From: Aquabacterium soli
GTDB lineage: Bacteria > Pseudomonadota > Gammaproteobacteria > Burkholderiales > Burkholderiaceae_C
Direction: 5' to 3'
Length of the DNA: 64,000 nt
NCBI RefSeq assembly: GCF_003933735.1
Contig: NZ_RSED01000004.1
Span: 62,001 to 126,000 of the forward strand
The notes under the pieces were generated by a model that was not told where the DNA came from, searched no databases, and saw nothing but the letters and a program-made list of their open reading frames with translations. The position numbers and the translations under genes were made by a program. Numbering within the stretch: position 1 is the stretch's first letter; every line of letters begins with the position of its first letter. Of the stretch, positions 45,477 through 54,599 are shown one piece after another.

Positions 45477-45729
45477 TGGCCTTGCCCGCGTCCACCAGGG
45501 TGTGCAGGGCATCGACCACATCGGCGATGGTCTTGACGGTCTTGAAGATTTCGGGCTGCAAGCGCTGGCCCACCAGCGGCTTGAGCTGCACCATCAGGTC
45601 GACCGCGTCGATGCTGTCGATGTCCAGGTCTTCGCGCAGGCGCGATTCAGGACGGATGGTGGCGGGCGGGATGTCGAAGGTCTCGCCCAGGATGTCCACG
45701 ATGCGCTGAAAGATGTCGTCTTTGTTCAT
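45469..45729 (-). CDS. apeF: acyl carrier protein ApeF-type
   Basis: 86-residue ACP with the phosphopantetheine attachment Ser39 in LDIDSIDAVDL. It is acidic and helical, of normal ACP length. One of two carriers in the operon; in the E. coli system the two ACPs carry starter and growing chain. It is 23 bp downstream of the second ACP gene. Confidence 0.92.
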   Translation of the reverse strand: MNKDDIFQRIVDILGETFDIPPATIRPESRLREDLDIDSIDAVDLMVQLKPLVGQRLQPEIFKTVKTIADVVDALHTLVDAGKANA

Positions 45730-45752
45730 GACAAGTCTCTTGCAAGGGATGC

Positions 45753-46025
45753 TCAGCGGGTGCGCTGCGCAGTCACGAAGGCCGCCAGGGCCTTGACGGA
45801 GCCGAAGTGCCGGCGCGTTTCTTCCGAATCGGACGACACGGACACCCCGTAACGCTTCTGCAGCGCCAGTCCCAGCTCCAGGGCGTCGATCGAATCCAGG
45901 CCCAGGCCCTTGACGAACAGGGGCGCCTCGGCATCGATGTCATCGGGCGTGATGTCTTCCAGGGCCAGCGAGCTGATGATCAGCTCCTTGATGTCCTGGT
46001 CCAGCGTTGTGGTGTCAGCCGTCAC
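45753..46025 (-). CDS. apeE: acyl carrier protein ApeE-type
   Basis: 90-residue ACP with Ser45 in LGLDSIDALEL as the phosphopantetheine site. A GTG start at 46025 is chosen because AAGGAG lies 8 nt upstream; an in-frame TTG at 46043 would extend it. It overlaps the acyltransferase gene end by 11 bp. The C-terminal region (VSSDSEETRRHFGSV) differs from housekeeping ACPs. Confidence 0.9.
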   Translation of the reverse strand: MTADTTTLDQDIKELIISSLALEDITPDDIDAEAPLFVKGLGLDSIDALELGLALQKRYGVSVSSDSEETRRHFGSVKALAAFVTAQRTR

Positions 46026-46791
46026 AGGCGGTCTCCTTGGCAAAGTAGTCGGCGAGGTAATCGGTCAAGCGCCGCGCGGCCAGCGCATCGCTGGTGCATC
46101 CCTGTGTCACGGCGGCCACGGACAGGTCGTCCTGGATGCGGAAAATGAAGTGGGGCCGGCGCGCCGGGATGCGCCACCAGGGCTCGCCCTTGGTCAGCGT
46201 GGACGGCTGGCAGCGGATCACGACAGGCGTGACATCCACTCCGCCCCTGACCGCCACGTTGGCCGCACCACGCTGCAATTGCAGGGCCTGTCCCACCACC
46301 GAGCGCGTGCCTTCCGGGAAAATGATCAAGTGGTTGCCGCGCTGCAAGGTGGCGATGCAGTCGCCCACCATCGCAGGCCCTGTCTCGTTGTGGATGTAGC
46401 CTGCCGTGCGCACCGCCGCCCGAGTGAACGGATTGTGCTGCAGGGCGGCCTTGACAACGCAGTCGGCACGCGGTGTGAGCGCGATCAGGAACACCACATC
46501 GATCAGCGAAGGATGGTTGGCCAGGATCAGCAGGCCTGAACGCTGCAACTTGTCCAGCCCGTGCACCTCGTAGCTGAGCACCCCAAGGGTACGCATCAGT
46601 CCCACGAAAAACCTGAACAGGTGATGAATCATTCGCCTTGCCAGGACCGATTGGCGCAGGCGATCGCGCACCAGCAGCGACAGCAGGGGAAACACCACGA
46701 ACCACAGCAACAAGCCTCCGACACCGAAGGTGGTGAAACACACGGCGGTGGCGATCAAACGCCTCAACCGGTCCAGCAACTCAAGCAACAT
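46015..46791 (-). CDS. apeD: PlsC-like 1-acylglycerol-phosphate acyltransferase ApeD-type
   Basis: 258 residues. A hydrophobic N-terminal anchor (about 15-42) is followed by the acyltransferase motifs NHPSLID (His93-X4-Asp98) and FPEGTRS. Later segments PWWRIPARRPHFIFRI and QGCTSDALAARRLTDYL are typical of the polyene-cluster group. It likely attaches a chain to a glycerolipid, giving the membrane-anchored pigment. ATG 46791 overlaps the apeC end by 11 bp. Confidence 0.85.
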   Translation of the reverse strand: MLLELLDRLRRLIATAVCFTTFGVGGLLLWFVVFPLLSLLVRDRLRQSVLARRMIHHLFRFFVGLMRTLGVLSYEVHGLDKLQRSGLLILANHPSLIDVVFLIALTPRADCVVKAALQHNPFTRAAVRTAGYIHNETGPAMVGDCIATLQRGNHLIIFPEGTRSVVGQALQLQRGAANVAVRGGVDVTPVVIRCQPSTLTKGEPWWRIPARRPHFIFRIQDDLSVAAVTQGCTSDALAARRLTDYLADYFAKETACDG

Positions 46792-47599
46792 GGCTGCTCC
46801 AAAACCAGGCGGCACCAGGGCGATCATGCGGGCGCTGCAATGACGCAAGCTTGTCCGCCACAAGGCCCTGCCTGGCTTGCCAGACACTCAACACCTGATG
46901 GAGCACGGCCAGCCCGGCAGGCATCGCCGGCTGCGCCACATCGGTAGAAACGGACCGCAGTTGCCCGCCCGCCTCACCCACGGACAAGGCCACGCGCACA
47001 CCCTTCTGCGGCGCGGGCTCGACATGGGCGGCCGCCACGCGCCACGCCCAAGCGTAGTCCAACGCAGGTTCGTCATGAAAGCAGGCGTAATCAGCCGGCA
47101 ATGGTGATTCGTAGTAAACCACCAGCACTTCGGGTGCCCCATCGGCCAGCAGGCCGGCGGCTTCGGTCAGCGCCGCGGCCACGGTGGCGCGCCCGGCAGC
47201 CACCACCACCGAATTGGCCGTGTCACCACGGGCCATGGAATACAGCGCCGCCACCGCGTTGTGCACAGACAGGCCAAAACCGGTGGGCGACAAGGGTTGG
47301 CCTTGCGCCAGATCACCCAGCAGTGCCAGCGATCGGGCGGCATCGCCATAACGTGATGCGAACACCACTGGAACGTCTTCTCGGGGTTCGTGGCACCAGT
47401 AGGCCACCTGGCAGGCCATGCGGCCCAGCCGATCGATGCGCCGACGCATCATGGCGGGCATCTCGCTCAGCGGAGGAACGGTGTCAGCATCTTGGGGGGG
47501 AAAGGCCACGGGGCGTGACGCCCAGTCCAGCCAGTCGGCGGGATCCGTGAGTGCGCCAGCGTACGCCGCCCATTGACGTATCAGGAACTCAAAATGCAC
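46781..47599 (-). CDS. apeC: ketosynthase-like chain-length factor ApeC-type
   Basis: 272 residues of the short N-terminal ketosynthase-like family (Ketoacyl-synt_2), with VVFASRYGDAARSLALL and FGLSVHNAVAALYSMARG. The active-site cysteine region reads VVAAGRATVAAAL and has no Cys, so it is not catalytic. ApeC partners with ApeO in a KS:CLF-like heterodimer. A GTG at 47599 gives the usual family start (HFEFLIRQWAAYA); the frame also opens at a GTG at 47644. It is the first gene of the operon, so the promoter should lie in 47600-47787. Confidence 0.8.
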   Translation of the reverse strand: MHFEFLIRQWAAYAGALTDPADWLDWASRPVAFPPQDADTVPPLSEMPAMMRRRIDRLGRMACQVAYWCHEPREDVPVVFASRYGDAARSLALLGDLAQGQPLSPTGFGLSVHNAVAALYSMARGDTANSVVVAAGRATVAAALTEAAGLLADGAPEVLVVYYESPLPADYACFHDEPALDYAWAWRVAAAHVEPAPQKGVRVALSVGEAGGQLRSVSTDVAQPAMPAGLAVLHQVLSVWQARQGLVADKLASLQRPHDRPGAAWFWSSHVA

Positions 47600-47746
47600 A
47601 CACCCACCCACGCAGTCACGGCCAATCTGTAAATCATGGGCCACCTGTGACTTGGATCAGGCTCGGCCTCCCGCCAGGCCGGCACGCTGCCCAGGGGCGG
47701 CGCTAAGCCATTTTCACAATTTTACAATGACACAGCGCCCTGGACG

Positions 47747-47765
47747 CCCCCTGGAAACCAGGGGG
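47747..47765 (-). terminator. hairpin after lplT, terminator-like
   Basis: CCCCCTGG and CCAGGGGG pair perfectly around AAA, 23 bp after the lplT stop on the minus strand. There is no T-run, so termination strength is uncertain. The AT-rich stretch beyond it (about 47710-47730) is the best place for an aryl polyene promoter. Confidence 0.45.
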
Positions 47766-47787
47766 GATCGGCCGGAACGCCCTGTAT

Positions 47788-49065
47788 TCAATGCCCGTCT
47801 GAACGGGCGATGTCCAACAGGTGATTGACCTCGTCGCGGTGCAGACGCACATTGCGCCGGTGCCACCAGCCGATCAGCGCCATCACTGAGGCCACCACAA
47901 CACCAAAGGCGGTGATGGCACCGAAAGCGGAAAGACCAGCCTTGGTGGTGCCCGCATACATGGCCCCCAGCAGCAGGATGCAGGCCTGCTCGTTGAAGTT
48001 CTGGACTGCGATCGAGCGCCCTGCGCCCATCAGGTTGTGCCCACGGTGCTGCAGCAACGCATTCATCGGCACCACCAGGAAACCGCCCAGGCCGCCCAGC
48101 AGCACGAAGAACGGGATGGCCACGTGCAGGTCCCGGATGGCGTTCATGAAGATCACCAGCAACCCCATGGCCACCCCCATCGGGATCACCCGCGTAGCCC
48201 AGTCCAGACGCATCCAGACAGAAGCGACGATGGCGCCGACGGCCGTGCCCACCGCCACCACGCCCACCAGCGAAGAAGCCTGCGTGGTGCTGTAGCCCAG
48301 GGCCACGCCCGCCCACGCCAGCACGATGTAGCGCAGGTTGCCCGACACGCCCCAGAACAGCGTGGTGGTGGCCAGCGAGATCTGGCCCAGCTTGTCACGC
48401 CACAGGCGCTGGTTGCACAGCCAGAAGTCGTAAGTGAGCGAAAAGAGATTGGCCGGCAGGGGCTGCAACGCAGACTCGGTCCGCGGAATGCGCAGGTTGA
48501 ACAGCGCCGCCGCGATGTAGAACAGCACCATGCAGGCGATCGCGGCCTCTGGCGGCGTGTCGATCCCGGTGTCGACGAAGGGCAGGTCCAGCGCCAGCAG
48601 GTGCGGCGCCACATGCGCGCCCATGAGCTGGCCGCCCAGCACCACGCCCAGGATGATGGACGTGATGGTCAGGCCCTCAATCCAGCCATTGGCCTTGACG
48701 AGTTGCGAAGGCGGCAGCAGTTCGGTGAGGATGCCGTACTTGGCGGGCGAGTAGGCTGCGGCACCCAGCCCCACCAGGGCATACGCCACCAGAGGGTGCG
48801 TGCCGAACAACATCAACAGGCAACCTGCCACCTTGATGGTGTTGGACACGAACATCACCTTGCCTTTTGGAAAGGCATCGGCGAACGCCCCGACGAAGGG
48901 GGCCAGCACCACATAGAACAGCGCGAACATCGGCACCAGCGCGGCACGCTGCCACTCCTGGGCACCTGATGTCTTGAGCAGCTCGACGGCCGCCACGAAC
49001 AGCGCGTTGTCTGCAAGCGAACTGCAGAACTGCGCCGCCATGATGGTGTAGAAGCCTTTTTTCAT
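47788..49065 (-). CDS. lplT: lysophospholipid transporter (MFS)
   Basis: 425-residue 12-helix MFS protein of the LplT type, which flips lysophospholipids across the inner membrane. It has the start MKKGFYTIMAAQFCSSLADNAL, PAKYGILTELLPPSQLVKANGW, NFNEQACILLLG and MNALLQHRGH. In E. coli lplT is paired with aas; here it lies upstream of the aryl polyene operon in the same direction, with 188 bp between them. ATG 49065 is preferred over an in-frame start at 49101. Confidence 0.92.
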   Translation of the reverse strand: MKKGFYTIMAAQFCSSLADNALFVAAVELLKTSGAQEWQRAALVPMFALFYVVLAPFVGAFADAFPKGKVMFVSNTIKVAGCLLMLFGTHPLVAYALVGLGAAAYSPAKYGILTELLPPSQLVKANGWIEGLTITSIILGVVLGGQLMGAHVAPHLLALDLPFVDTGIDTPPEAAIACMVLFYIAAALFNLRIPRTESALQPLPANLFSLTYDFWLCNQRLWRDKLGQISLATTTLFWGVSGNLRYIVLAWAGVALGYSTTQASSLVGVVAVGTAVGAIVASVWMRLDWATRVIPMGVAMGLLVIFMNAIRDLHVAIPFFVLLGGLGGFLVVPMNALLQHRGHNLMGAGRSIAVQNFNEQACILLLGAMYAGTTKAGLSAFGAITAFGVVVASVMALIGWWHRRNVRLHRDEVNHLLDIARSDGH

Positions 49066-49221
49066 CGTGGGCGGGGCGGTGACAACGTGGGGGCCATGCA
49101 ATCTGAAATAGGGCGTGTCGCGTTCCGGACAACCGGGGGCCGGTTATAGCATGCCACCTGTGGCAGCCATGGCTGAGCCCCCCCTGTGGCCCCGGCTTGC
49201 GGGGGCTGGCAAAATACCGAT

Positions 49222-50343
49222 ATGCCCCGTCCGCTTGAAGCTCTGATCCACCTCGATGCCCTCCACCACAACCTGCAACGGGCCCGGGATTCGGCCCCCG
49301 ATGCGCAGGTCTGGGCGGTGGTCAAGGCCAACGCGTATGGCCACGGCATCGAGCGTGTCTTCGAAGGACTGCGAAGCGCCGATGGCTTCGCGCTGCTCGA
49401 CATCGCCGAGGCAGAGCGCCTGCGCAAGCTCGACTGGCGCGGCCCCATCCTGTTGCTCGAAGGCACCTTCGAGGCCCGGGATCTGGAATGGTGCTCGCGC
49501 CTGAATCTGTGGCATGCCGTCCACCACGAGGCGCAGATCGACTGGCTGGCCCAGCACAAGACCGAGTGGCCGCACCGGGTGTTCCTCAAGATGAACACCG
49601 GCATGAACCGGCTGGGCTTCACGCCCGACGCCTTCCGCAACGCATGGGTGCGGCTGTCGGCCCTGACGCAGGTGGACGAGATCTCATTGATGACGCACTT
49701 CTCCGACGCCGATGCACCACGTGGCATCGCACACCAGTTGGCCATCTTCGAAGCCACCTGCGCCGACCTGCCCGGCGAACGCAGCCTGTGCAACAGCGCC
49801 GCCACCCTTCGCCACGCAGAATCCCCCAAGGTGCGCGGCGACTGGGTGCGGCCCGGCCTGATGCTGTACGGCGCCGTGCCCGACTACCCTGAGCACCGGG
49901 CCGCCGACTGGGGGCTGCGCCCGGCCATGACCCTGCGCTCGCGCCTGATCGGCATCCAGCACCTCCAGCCCGGCGACACCATCGGCTATGGCAGCCGGTT
50001 CACGGCCACGGCCCCCATGCGCATCGGCGTGGTGGCCTGCGGTTATGCCGACGGCTACCCCCGACACGCGCCAGACGGCACCCCCGTGCTGGTCGAAGGC
50101 GTGCGCGTGCCCATCGCCGGGCGCGTGTCCATGGACATGCTGTCGGTGGACCTGACGGACGTGCCCCATGCCAGCCTGGGCAGCGAGGTGACACTGTGGG
50201 GCCAAGGGCCCGCCGTGGCAGGCCAACCTACCCTGCTGTCCATCGACGAGGTTGCCGAGCACTGCGGCACCATCGGCTACGAGCTGATGTGCGCCCTGTC
50301 CATGCGGGTGCATTTCGAGGTGCTGCACCCGCACGACGCCTGA
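49222..50343 (+). CDS. alr: alanine racemase
   Basis: 373-residue PLP enzyme giving D-alanine for peptidoglycan. The cofactor lysine is Lys35 in [10 protein letters not shown] and the catalytic tyrosine is in [19 protein letters not shown] and [13 protein letters not shown] are also conserved. It is divergent from lplT. ATG 49222 matches the family start; the longer frame does not. Confidence 0.96.
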   Translation: MPRPLEALIHLDALHHNLQRARDSAPDAQVWAVVKANAYGHGIERVFEGLRSADGFALLDIAEAERLRKLDWRGPILLLEGTFEARDLEWCSRLNLWHAVHHEAQIDWLAQHKTEWPHRVFLKMNTGMNRLGFTPDAFRNAWVRLSALTQVDEISLMTHFSDADAPRGIAHQLAIFEATCADLPGERSLCNSAATLRHAESPKVRGDWVRPGLMLYGAVPDYPEHRAADWGLRPAMTLRSRLIGIQHLQPGDTIGYGSRFTATAPMRIGVVACGYADGYPRHAPDGTPVLVEGVRVPIAGRVSMDMLSVDLTDVPHASLGSEVTLWGQGPAVAGQPTLLSIDEVAEHCGTIGYELMCALSMRVHFEVLHPHDA

Positions 50344-50372
50344 CCTGACCATTGCCCCAACATCCCACCAGC

Positions 50373-50891
50373 ATGGACACCGACGCCCAACGCCACCACC
50401 TCCGCATGACCGTGCTGATGACGCCCGACATGGCCAATTTCTCGGGCAATGTGCACGGCGGCACCATCCTCAAGCTGCTCGACCAGGTGGCCTATGCCTG
50501 CGCCAGCCGCTACGCCGGCACCTACGTGGTCACGCTGTCGGTGGACCAGGTCACCTTCCGCCAGCCCATCCACGTGGGCGAGCTGGTCACCTTCCTGGCC
50601 TCGGTCAATTACACCGGCACCTCGTCGATGGAGATCGGCGTCAAGGTGGTGGCCGAGAACATCCGCAACCAGGTGGTGCGGCATGCCAACAGCTGCTTCT
50701 TCACGATGGTGGCCGTCAACGACCAGGGCAAGCCGACCAGCGTGCCGCCCCTGGTGCCAGAGACGCCCGATGAGCACCGGCGCTTCGCCGCGGCCAAGCT
50801 GCGCCGCGAACTGCGACAGGATCTGGAGCGCCGCTTCAAGGCCATCCAGGCCTCGGCCCCTGCCGCACCTCCCGAAGACGACACCGTCTGA
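50373..50891 (+). CDS. acyl-CoA thioesterase (YciA-like hotdog)
   Basis: 172 residues with the hotdog signature MANFSGNVHGGTILKLLDQ and SVDQVTFRQPIHVGELV. The C-terminal 40 residues are charged and helical (RRELRQDLERRFKAIQ). Likely hydrolyses a range of acyl-CoAs in the cytoplasm. It follows alr by 29 bp and precedes radA by 38 bp. Confidence 0.88.
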   Translation: MDTDAQRHHLRMTVLMTPDMANFSGNVHGGTILKLLDQVAYACASRYAGTYVVTLSVDQVTFRQPIHVGELVTFLASVNYTGTSSMEIGVKVVAENIRNQVVRHANSCFFTMVAVNDQGKPTSVPPLVPETPDEHRRFAAAKLRRELRQDLERRFKAIQASAPAAPPEDDTV

Positions 50892-50929
50892 GCGGGCCCA
50901 GGGCAGAGGCTGCGGCTACAGTCTCGCCC

Positions 50930-52297
50930 ATGGCCAAAGAGAAAACCGTCTACACATGCACCGAATGCGGCGGCACCAGCCCCAAGTGGCTGGGTAAATG
51001 CCCGCACTGCAACGCCTGGAACACGCTGGAAGAAGGCCGCGCCGAAACCGCGCCCAAGAACCGCATGCAGGCCCTGGCCCGCGGGCTGGCCGCGCCGCAG
51101 CCCGTCACAACGCTGTCGGAGATCGAAGCAGGCGATGTCTCCCGCACCCCCACCGGGCTCGATGAGCTCGACCGCGTGCTGGGCGGAGGCATCGTGGCCG
51201 GCGGTGTGGTGCTGATCGGCGGCGACCCCGGCATCGGCAAATCCACCCTTTTGCTGCAGGCCCTGGATGCGCTCTCGCGCCAGATGCCCGTGCTGTATGT
51301 GACCGGTGAGGAAAGCGGCGCCCAGGTGGCCCTGCGCGCCCACCGGCTGGGCCTGGAGGGCAAGGCCGTGCGTGTGCAGGCCGAGATCCAGCTTGAGAAC
51401 ATCCTGGCCACGCTCGATGCCGAGAAGCCCGCCTTCTGCGTGATCGATTCCATCCAGACGATCTACAGCGAGCAGCTCACCTCGGCACCAGGCTCGGTGG
51501 CCCAGGTGCGCGAATGCGCCGCCCACCTCACGCGCACGGCCAAGTCCACCGGCTGCGCCATGGTGCTGGTCGGCCACGTGACCAAGGAAGGCGCGCTGGC
51601 AGGCCCGCGCGTGCTGGAACACATCGTCGACACCGTGCTGTATTTCGAAGGCGACACGCACAGCAGCTTCCGCCTGGTGCGCGCCATCAAGAACCGCTTC
51701 GGCGCCGTCAACGAGATCGGCGTGTTCGCGATGACGGAGAAGGGTCTCAAGGGCGTGACCAACCCCAGCGCCATCTTCCTGTCCACACATGGCGAACCGG
51801 TGCCCGGCTCGTGCGTGCTGGTCACGCTGGAAGGTACCCGCCCATTGCTGGTCGAGATCCAGGCGCTGGTCGATGAGGGTGGGCCCAGCCCGCGCCGCCT
51901 GAGCGTGGGCCTGGAGCGCGACCGCCTGGCCATGCTGCTGGCGGTGCTGCACCGCCACGCCGGCATCGCCTGCGGAGACCAGGATGTGTTCGTCAACGCC
52001 GTGGGCGGTGTGCGCATCAGCGAGCCAGCGGCCGACCTGGCCGTGTTGCTGGCCATCCAAAGCAGCCTGCGTGGCCGCCCCCTGCCCAAGGGCTTCATCG
52101 CCTTCGGCGAGGTGGGCCTGGCGGGCGAGGTGCGCCCCGCGCCGCGAGGGCAGGAGCGCTTGAAGGAAGCGGCCAAGCTGGGGTTCACGACGGCCATCGT
52201 GCCGCGCGCCAATGCGCCCAAGAAGCCCATCGAGGGGCTGACGATCCACGCGGTGGACCGCATCGAGCAGGCGGTGGACCTGGTGCGCGGGCTGTGA
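50930..52297 (+). CDS. radA: DNA repair protein RadA
   Basis: 455-residue RecA-related branch-migration protein. The N-terminal zinc finger is CTEC...CPHC (11-31), Walker A GGDPGIGKST, the RadA-specific KNRFG (IKNRFGAVNE) and a C-terminal Lon-protease-like domain (GLAGEVRP, PRANAPKK). It helps recombinational repair. It is convergent with murJ, 21 bp away. No LexA box was found upstream. Confidence 0.97.
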   Translation: MAKEKTVYTCTECGGTSPKWLGKCPHCNAWNTLEEGRAETAPKNRMQALARGLAAPQPVTTLSEIEAGDVSRTPTGLDELDRVLGGGIVAGGVVLIGGDPGIGKSTLLLQALDALSRQMPVLYVTGEESGAQVALRAHRLGLEGKAVRVQAEIQLENILATLDAEKPAFCVIDSIQTIYSEQLTSAPGSVAQVRECAAHLTRTAKSTGCAMVLVGHVTKEGALAGPRVLEHIVDTVLYFEGDTHSSFRLVRAIKNRFGAVNEIGVFAMTEKGLKGVTNPSAIFLSTHGEPVPGSCVLVTLEGTRPLLVEIQALVDEGGPSPRRLSVGLERDRLAMLLAVLHRHAGIACGDQDVFVNAVGGVRISEPAADLAVLLAIQSSLRGRPLPKGFIAFGEVGLAGEVRPAPRGQERLKEAAKLGFTTAIVPRANAPKKPIEGLTIHAVDRIEQAVDLVRGL

Positions 52298-52318
52298 GGC
52301 CGAGGCGGCCCGCCAGGC

Positions 52319-53881
52319 TCAGCGCCTGAGCGTGGCCTTCAGGTTCAAGCCTGTCGCCAGCAGGGTGCCGAAGTAGACCACCGCAGCCCCCACCAGGCAG
52401 GCCACCAGCAGCCCCACCCGCTCCCAGGGCTGATGCCTCAAGGCCAGCCAGTCGAAGGCGTGCGCCGCCCACCACAGGCCCCCAGACAGCAAGGCCGTGG
52501 CCAGCACCACCCGGCCACCGAACAACCACCAGCCCGGCCCGGCCTGGTAGCGCCCTGCCCTGCGCAACCCCCACAGCAGCAGCCCTGAATTGACCAGCGA
52601 GGCCAGCCCGATCGACAAGGCCAGCCCGGCCTGGGCCAGCCAGGGCACGAAGATGAGGTTGAGCAGTTGCGTCAGCACGAGCACGCCGATGCCGATGCGC
52701 ACGGGTGTGCGGATGTCCTGCGTGGCGTAGAAGCCCGGCGCCAGGATCTTCACGCCCACCAGGCCCATCAGGCCCACGCCATAGCCCATCAGCGCCAACA
52801 CGGTCTGCTGCACATCGGCATCGGTGAAGCGGCCATAGTGGTACAGCACGGCCACCAGCGGCTTGGCGAAAAGCAGCAGGCCGACGGCGCAAGGCAGCGC
52901 CAGCAGCACGATCAGGCGCAGCCCCCAGTCCAGCAGGCCCGAGAACTGGGCGTGGTTGCCGCTGGCCTGCGCCTTGGACAACTGCGGCAGCAGCACCACC
53001 CCCAGCGCCACACCGAGCAGCGCGGTCGGAAACTCCATCAAGCGATCGGCATAGGTCAGCCAGGACACCGCGCCCGCGCCCAGGTGCGACGCGATCTGCG
53101 TGTTGATCAACAGCGACAGCTGCGCCACCGACACACCCAGCAGCGCCGGGCCCATCTGCCGAAGGATGCGGCGCACACCCTCGTGGTGCCAGGCTGCGGA
53201 CAGCGCCGCGCGGCTCGTGGCGATGCGTGGCAGCACCCCGCGGCGAGCCAGCGCCGGAAACTGGATGGCCAGTTGCAGCACACCGCCCAGCATCACGCCC
53301 ACGGCCAGCGCCAGCACCGGGTCCCAGCCCTGCTGACGGAACCACGGGGCCACCAACAAGGCTGCGATGATCATGGCCACGTTCAGCAGCACGGGGGTGG
53401 CCGCCGGCACCGCGAAGTGTCCCCAGGTGTTGAGCACACCGGCACTCAGGGCCACCAGCGACATGCAGGCGATGTACGGGAACATCCAGCGCGTCATCAG
53501 CACCGCGTCGTCGAAGCCACCGGATTCCTTCAGCCCCGAGGCCATCATCCAAACCAGCACAGGCGCCCCGATCACGCCCAGCACGGACACCAGCAGCAGC
53601 ACCCAGAACAGCACCGAGCCCACCGCGTTGATCAAGCGGTGAGTGGCCTCATCGCCCTGGCGGGCACGGCTTTCGGCGAGGATGGGCACAAAGGCCTGCG
53701 AAAAAGCACCCTCCGCGAACAGCCGGCGCAACAAATTCGGGATGCGAAAAGCCACCTGGAACGCGTCGGTCGTGGCGCTGGCCCCGAACGCCGCCGCGAT
53801 GAGCAACTCGCGCACCAGGCCGGTGATGCGCGAGGCCAGTGTCAGCAGGGACACGATGGAGGCGGATTTGAGCAAACTCAT
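52319..53881 (-). CDS. murJ: lipid II flippase MurJ
   Basis: 520-residue membrane protein with about 14 helices that flips lipid II across the inner membrane. It has the family start SLLTLASRITGLVRE, AFGASATTDAFQVAFRIPNLLRRLFAEGAFSQAF-type segments, and GLVGVKILAPGFYA. In Burkholderiales it commonly lies divergent to rpsT, as here. Confidence 0.96.
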   Translation of the reverse strand: MSLLKSASIVSLLTLASRITGLVRELLIAAAFGASATTDAFQVAFRIPNLLRRLFAEGAFSQAFVPILAESRARQGDEATHRLINAVGSVLFWVLLLVSVLGVIGAPVLVWMMASGLKESGGFDDAVLMTRWMFPYIACMSLVALSAGVLNTWGHFAVPAATPVLLNVAMIIAALLVAPWFRQQGWDPVLALAVGVMLGGVLQLAIQFPALARRGVLPRIATSRAALSAAWHHEGVRRILRQMGPALLGVSVAQLSLLINTQIASHLGAGAVSWLTYADRLMEFPTALLGVALGVVLLPQLSKAQASGNHAQFSGLLDWGLRLIVLLALPCAVGLLLFAKPLVAVLYHYGRFTDADVQQTVLALMGYGVGLMGLVGVKILAPGFYATQDIRTPVRIGIGVLVLTQLLNLIFVPWLAQAGLALSIGLASLVNSGLLLWGLRRAGRYQAGPGWWLFGGRVVLATALLSGGLWWAAHAFDWLALRHQPWERVGLLVACLVGAAVVYFGTLLATGLNLKATLRR

Positions 53882-53925
53882 GGGCGCGGATTATGGGGCC
53901 GCAAGCTGGATGCCCCGCCCACCCC

Positions 53926-53954
53926 TGGTCAGGGGCGCCACAACGCGTTATACT
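53926..53954 (+). promoter_or_regulatory. sigma-70 promoter for rpsT
   Basis: TGGTCA, a 17-bp spacer and TATACT. It lies about 108-136 bp upstream of rpsT and stands out in GC-rich DNA. The resulting leader of about 100 nt is long enough for S20 autoregulation. Confidence 0.6.
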
Positions 53955-54061
53955 GTTCGGCTTTCCAACCAACTCTGGCTTTGCAGGGTGCGAATTGGAT
54001 GATCGGGTTTGCCAGTTCTGGCTGGCTTTGATCACTCAGGCATCCGCAAGGCCCAAAAATC

Positions 54062-54361
54062 ATGGCATCTGCATCGAAGGTCAAGAAGACCGTCCGTATC
54101 GCCTCCGGCCGCAAGCGCGTCCGCCAGGACGTCAAGCTCAACGCCGCCAACTCGGCCCTGCGTTCGAAGTTCCGCACCGCCATCAAGGGCGTGCTCAAGG
54201 CTGTTCAAGCTGGCGACAAGACCAAGGCTTCCGAAGCCTTCAAGGCCGCCCAAAGCGTGATCGACTCCATCGCCGACAAGGGCATCTTCCACAAGAACAA
54301 GGCCGCTCGCCACAAGAGCCGCCTGGCCGCCAAGGTCAAGGCCCTGTCCCTGGCCGCCTGA
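54062..54361 (+). CDS. rpsT: 30S ribosomal protein S20
   Basis: 99-residue basic protein of the small subunit, binding 16S rRNA. Typical S20 segments are [27 protein letters not shown] and [17 protein letters not shown]. Slightly longer than the 87-residue E. coli protein. Flanked by its own promoter and terminator. Confidence 0.97.
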   Translation: MASASKVKKTVRIASGRKRVRQDVKLNAANSALRSKFRTAIKGVLKAVQAGDKTKASEAFKAAQSVIDSIADKGIFHKNKAARHKSRLAAKVKALSLAA

Positions 54362-54402
54362 TCCAGGCCCGCCCCACGCTGCCCCCACAGGCAGCGCCCG
54401 CA

Positions 54403-54429
54403 AAAAAGCTCGCCCTTGGCGAGCTTTTT
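54403..54429 (+). terminator. intrinsic terminator of rpsT
   Basis: A 12-bp stem (AAAAAGCTCGCC with GGCGAGCTTTTT) with a CTT loop and a T-tract. Confidence 0.9.
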
Positions 54430-54439
54430 GTTTGCCGAT

Positions 54440-54599
54440 TACGCTGAGCAACCGAGCGAGGCGCGCGGTTCATTAAGGCCTGGCGAAGCCGGCCGCCCCC
54501 AACGGCATCCGACGATCCGGCTCCGCCGGTCGCATGGATGCGCCCCCTTGAGGGGGCCGGCGAAGCCGGTAGGGGGTGGGCCTCAACCAGAGGTGGGCC
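54440..54599. repeat. non-coding palindromic GC-rich segment
   Basis: About 160 bp without a credible gene between the rpsT terminator and the DUF3579 stop. It has GGCGAAGCCGG twice (near 54483 and 54559), a CCCCCTTGAGGGGG palindrome near 54543-54556 and two copies of GTGGGCCTCAA (near 54577 and 54593). The pattern looks like a REP-like repetitive element common in this group of genomes. Confidence 0.45.

Noticed and set aside
50891-50930. LexA box in front of radA
   Set aside because: No CTGT-N8-ACAG match; the CTACAG here lacks a partner.
50609-52249. 546-codon minus-strand frame opposite radA
   Set aside because: Shadow frame; radA motifs are intact on the plus strand.
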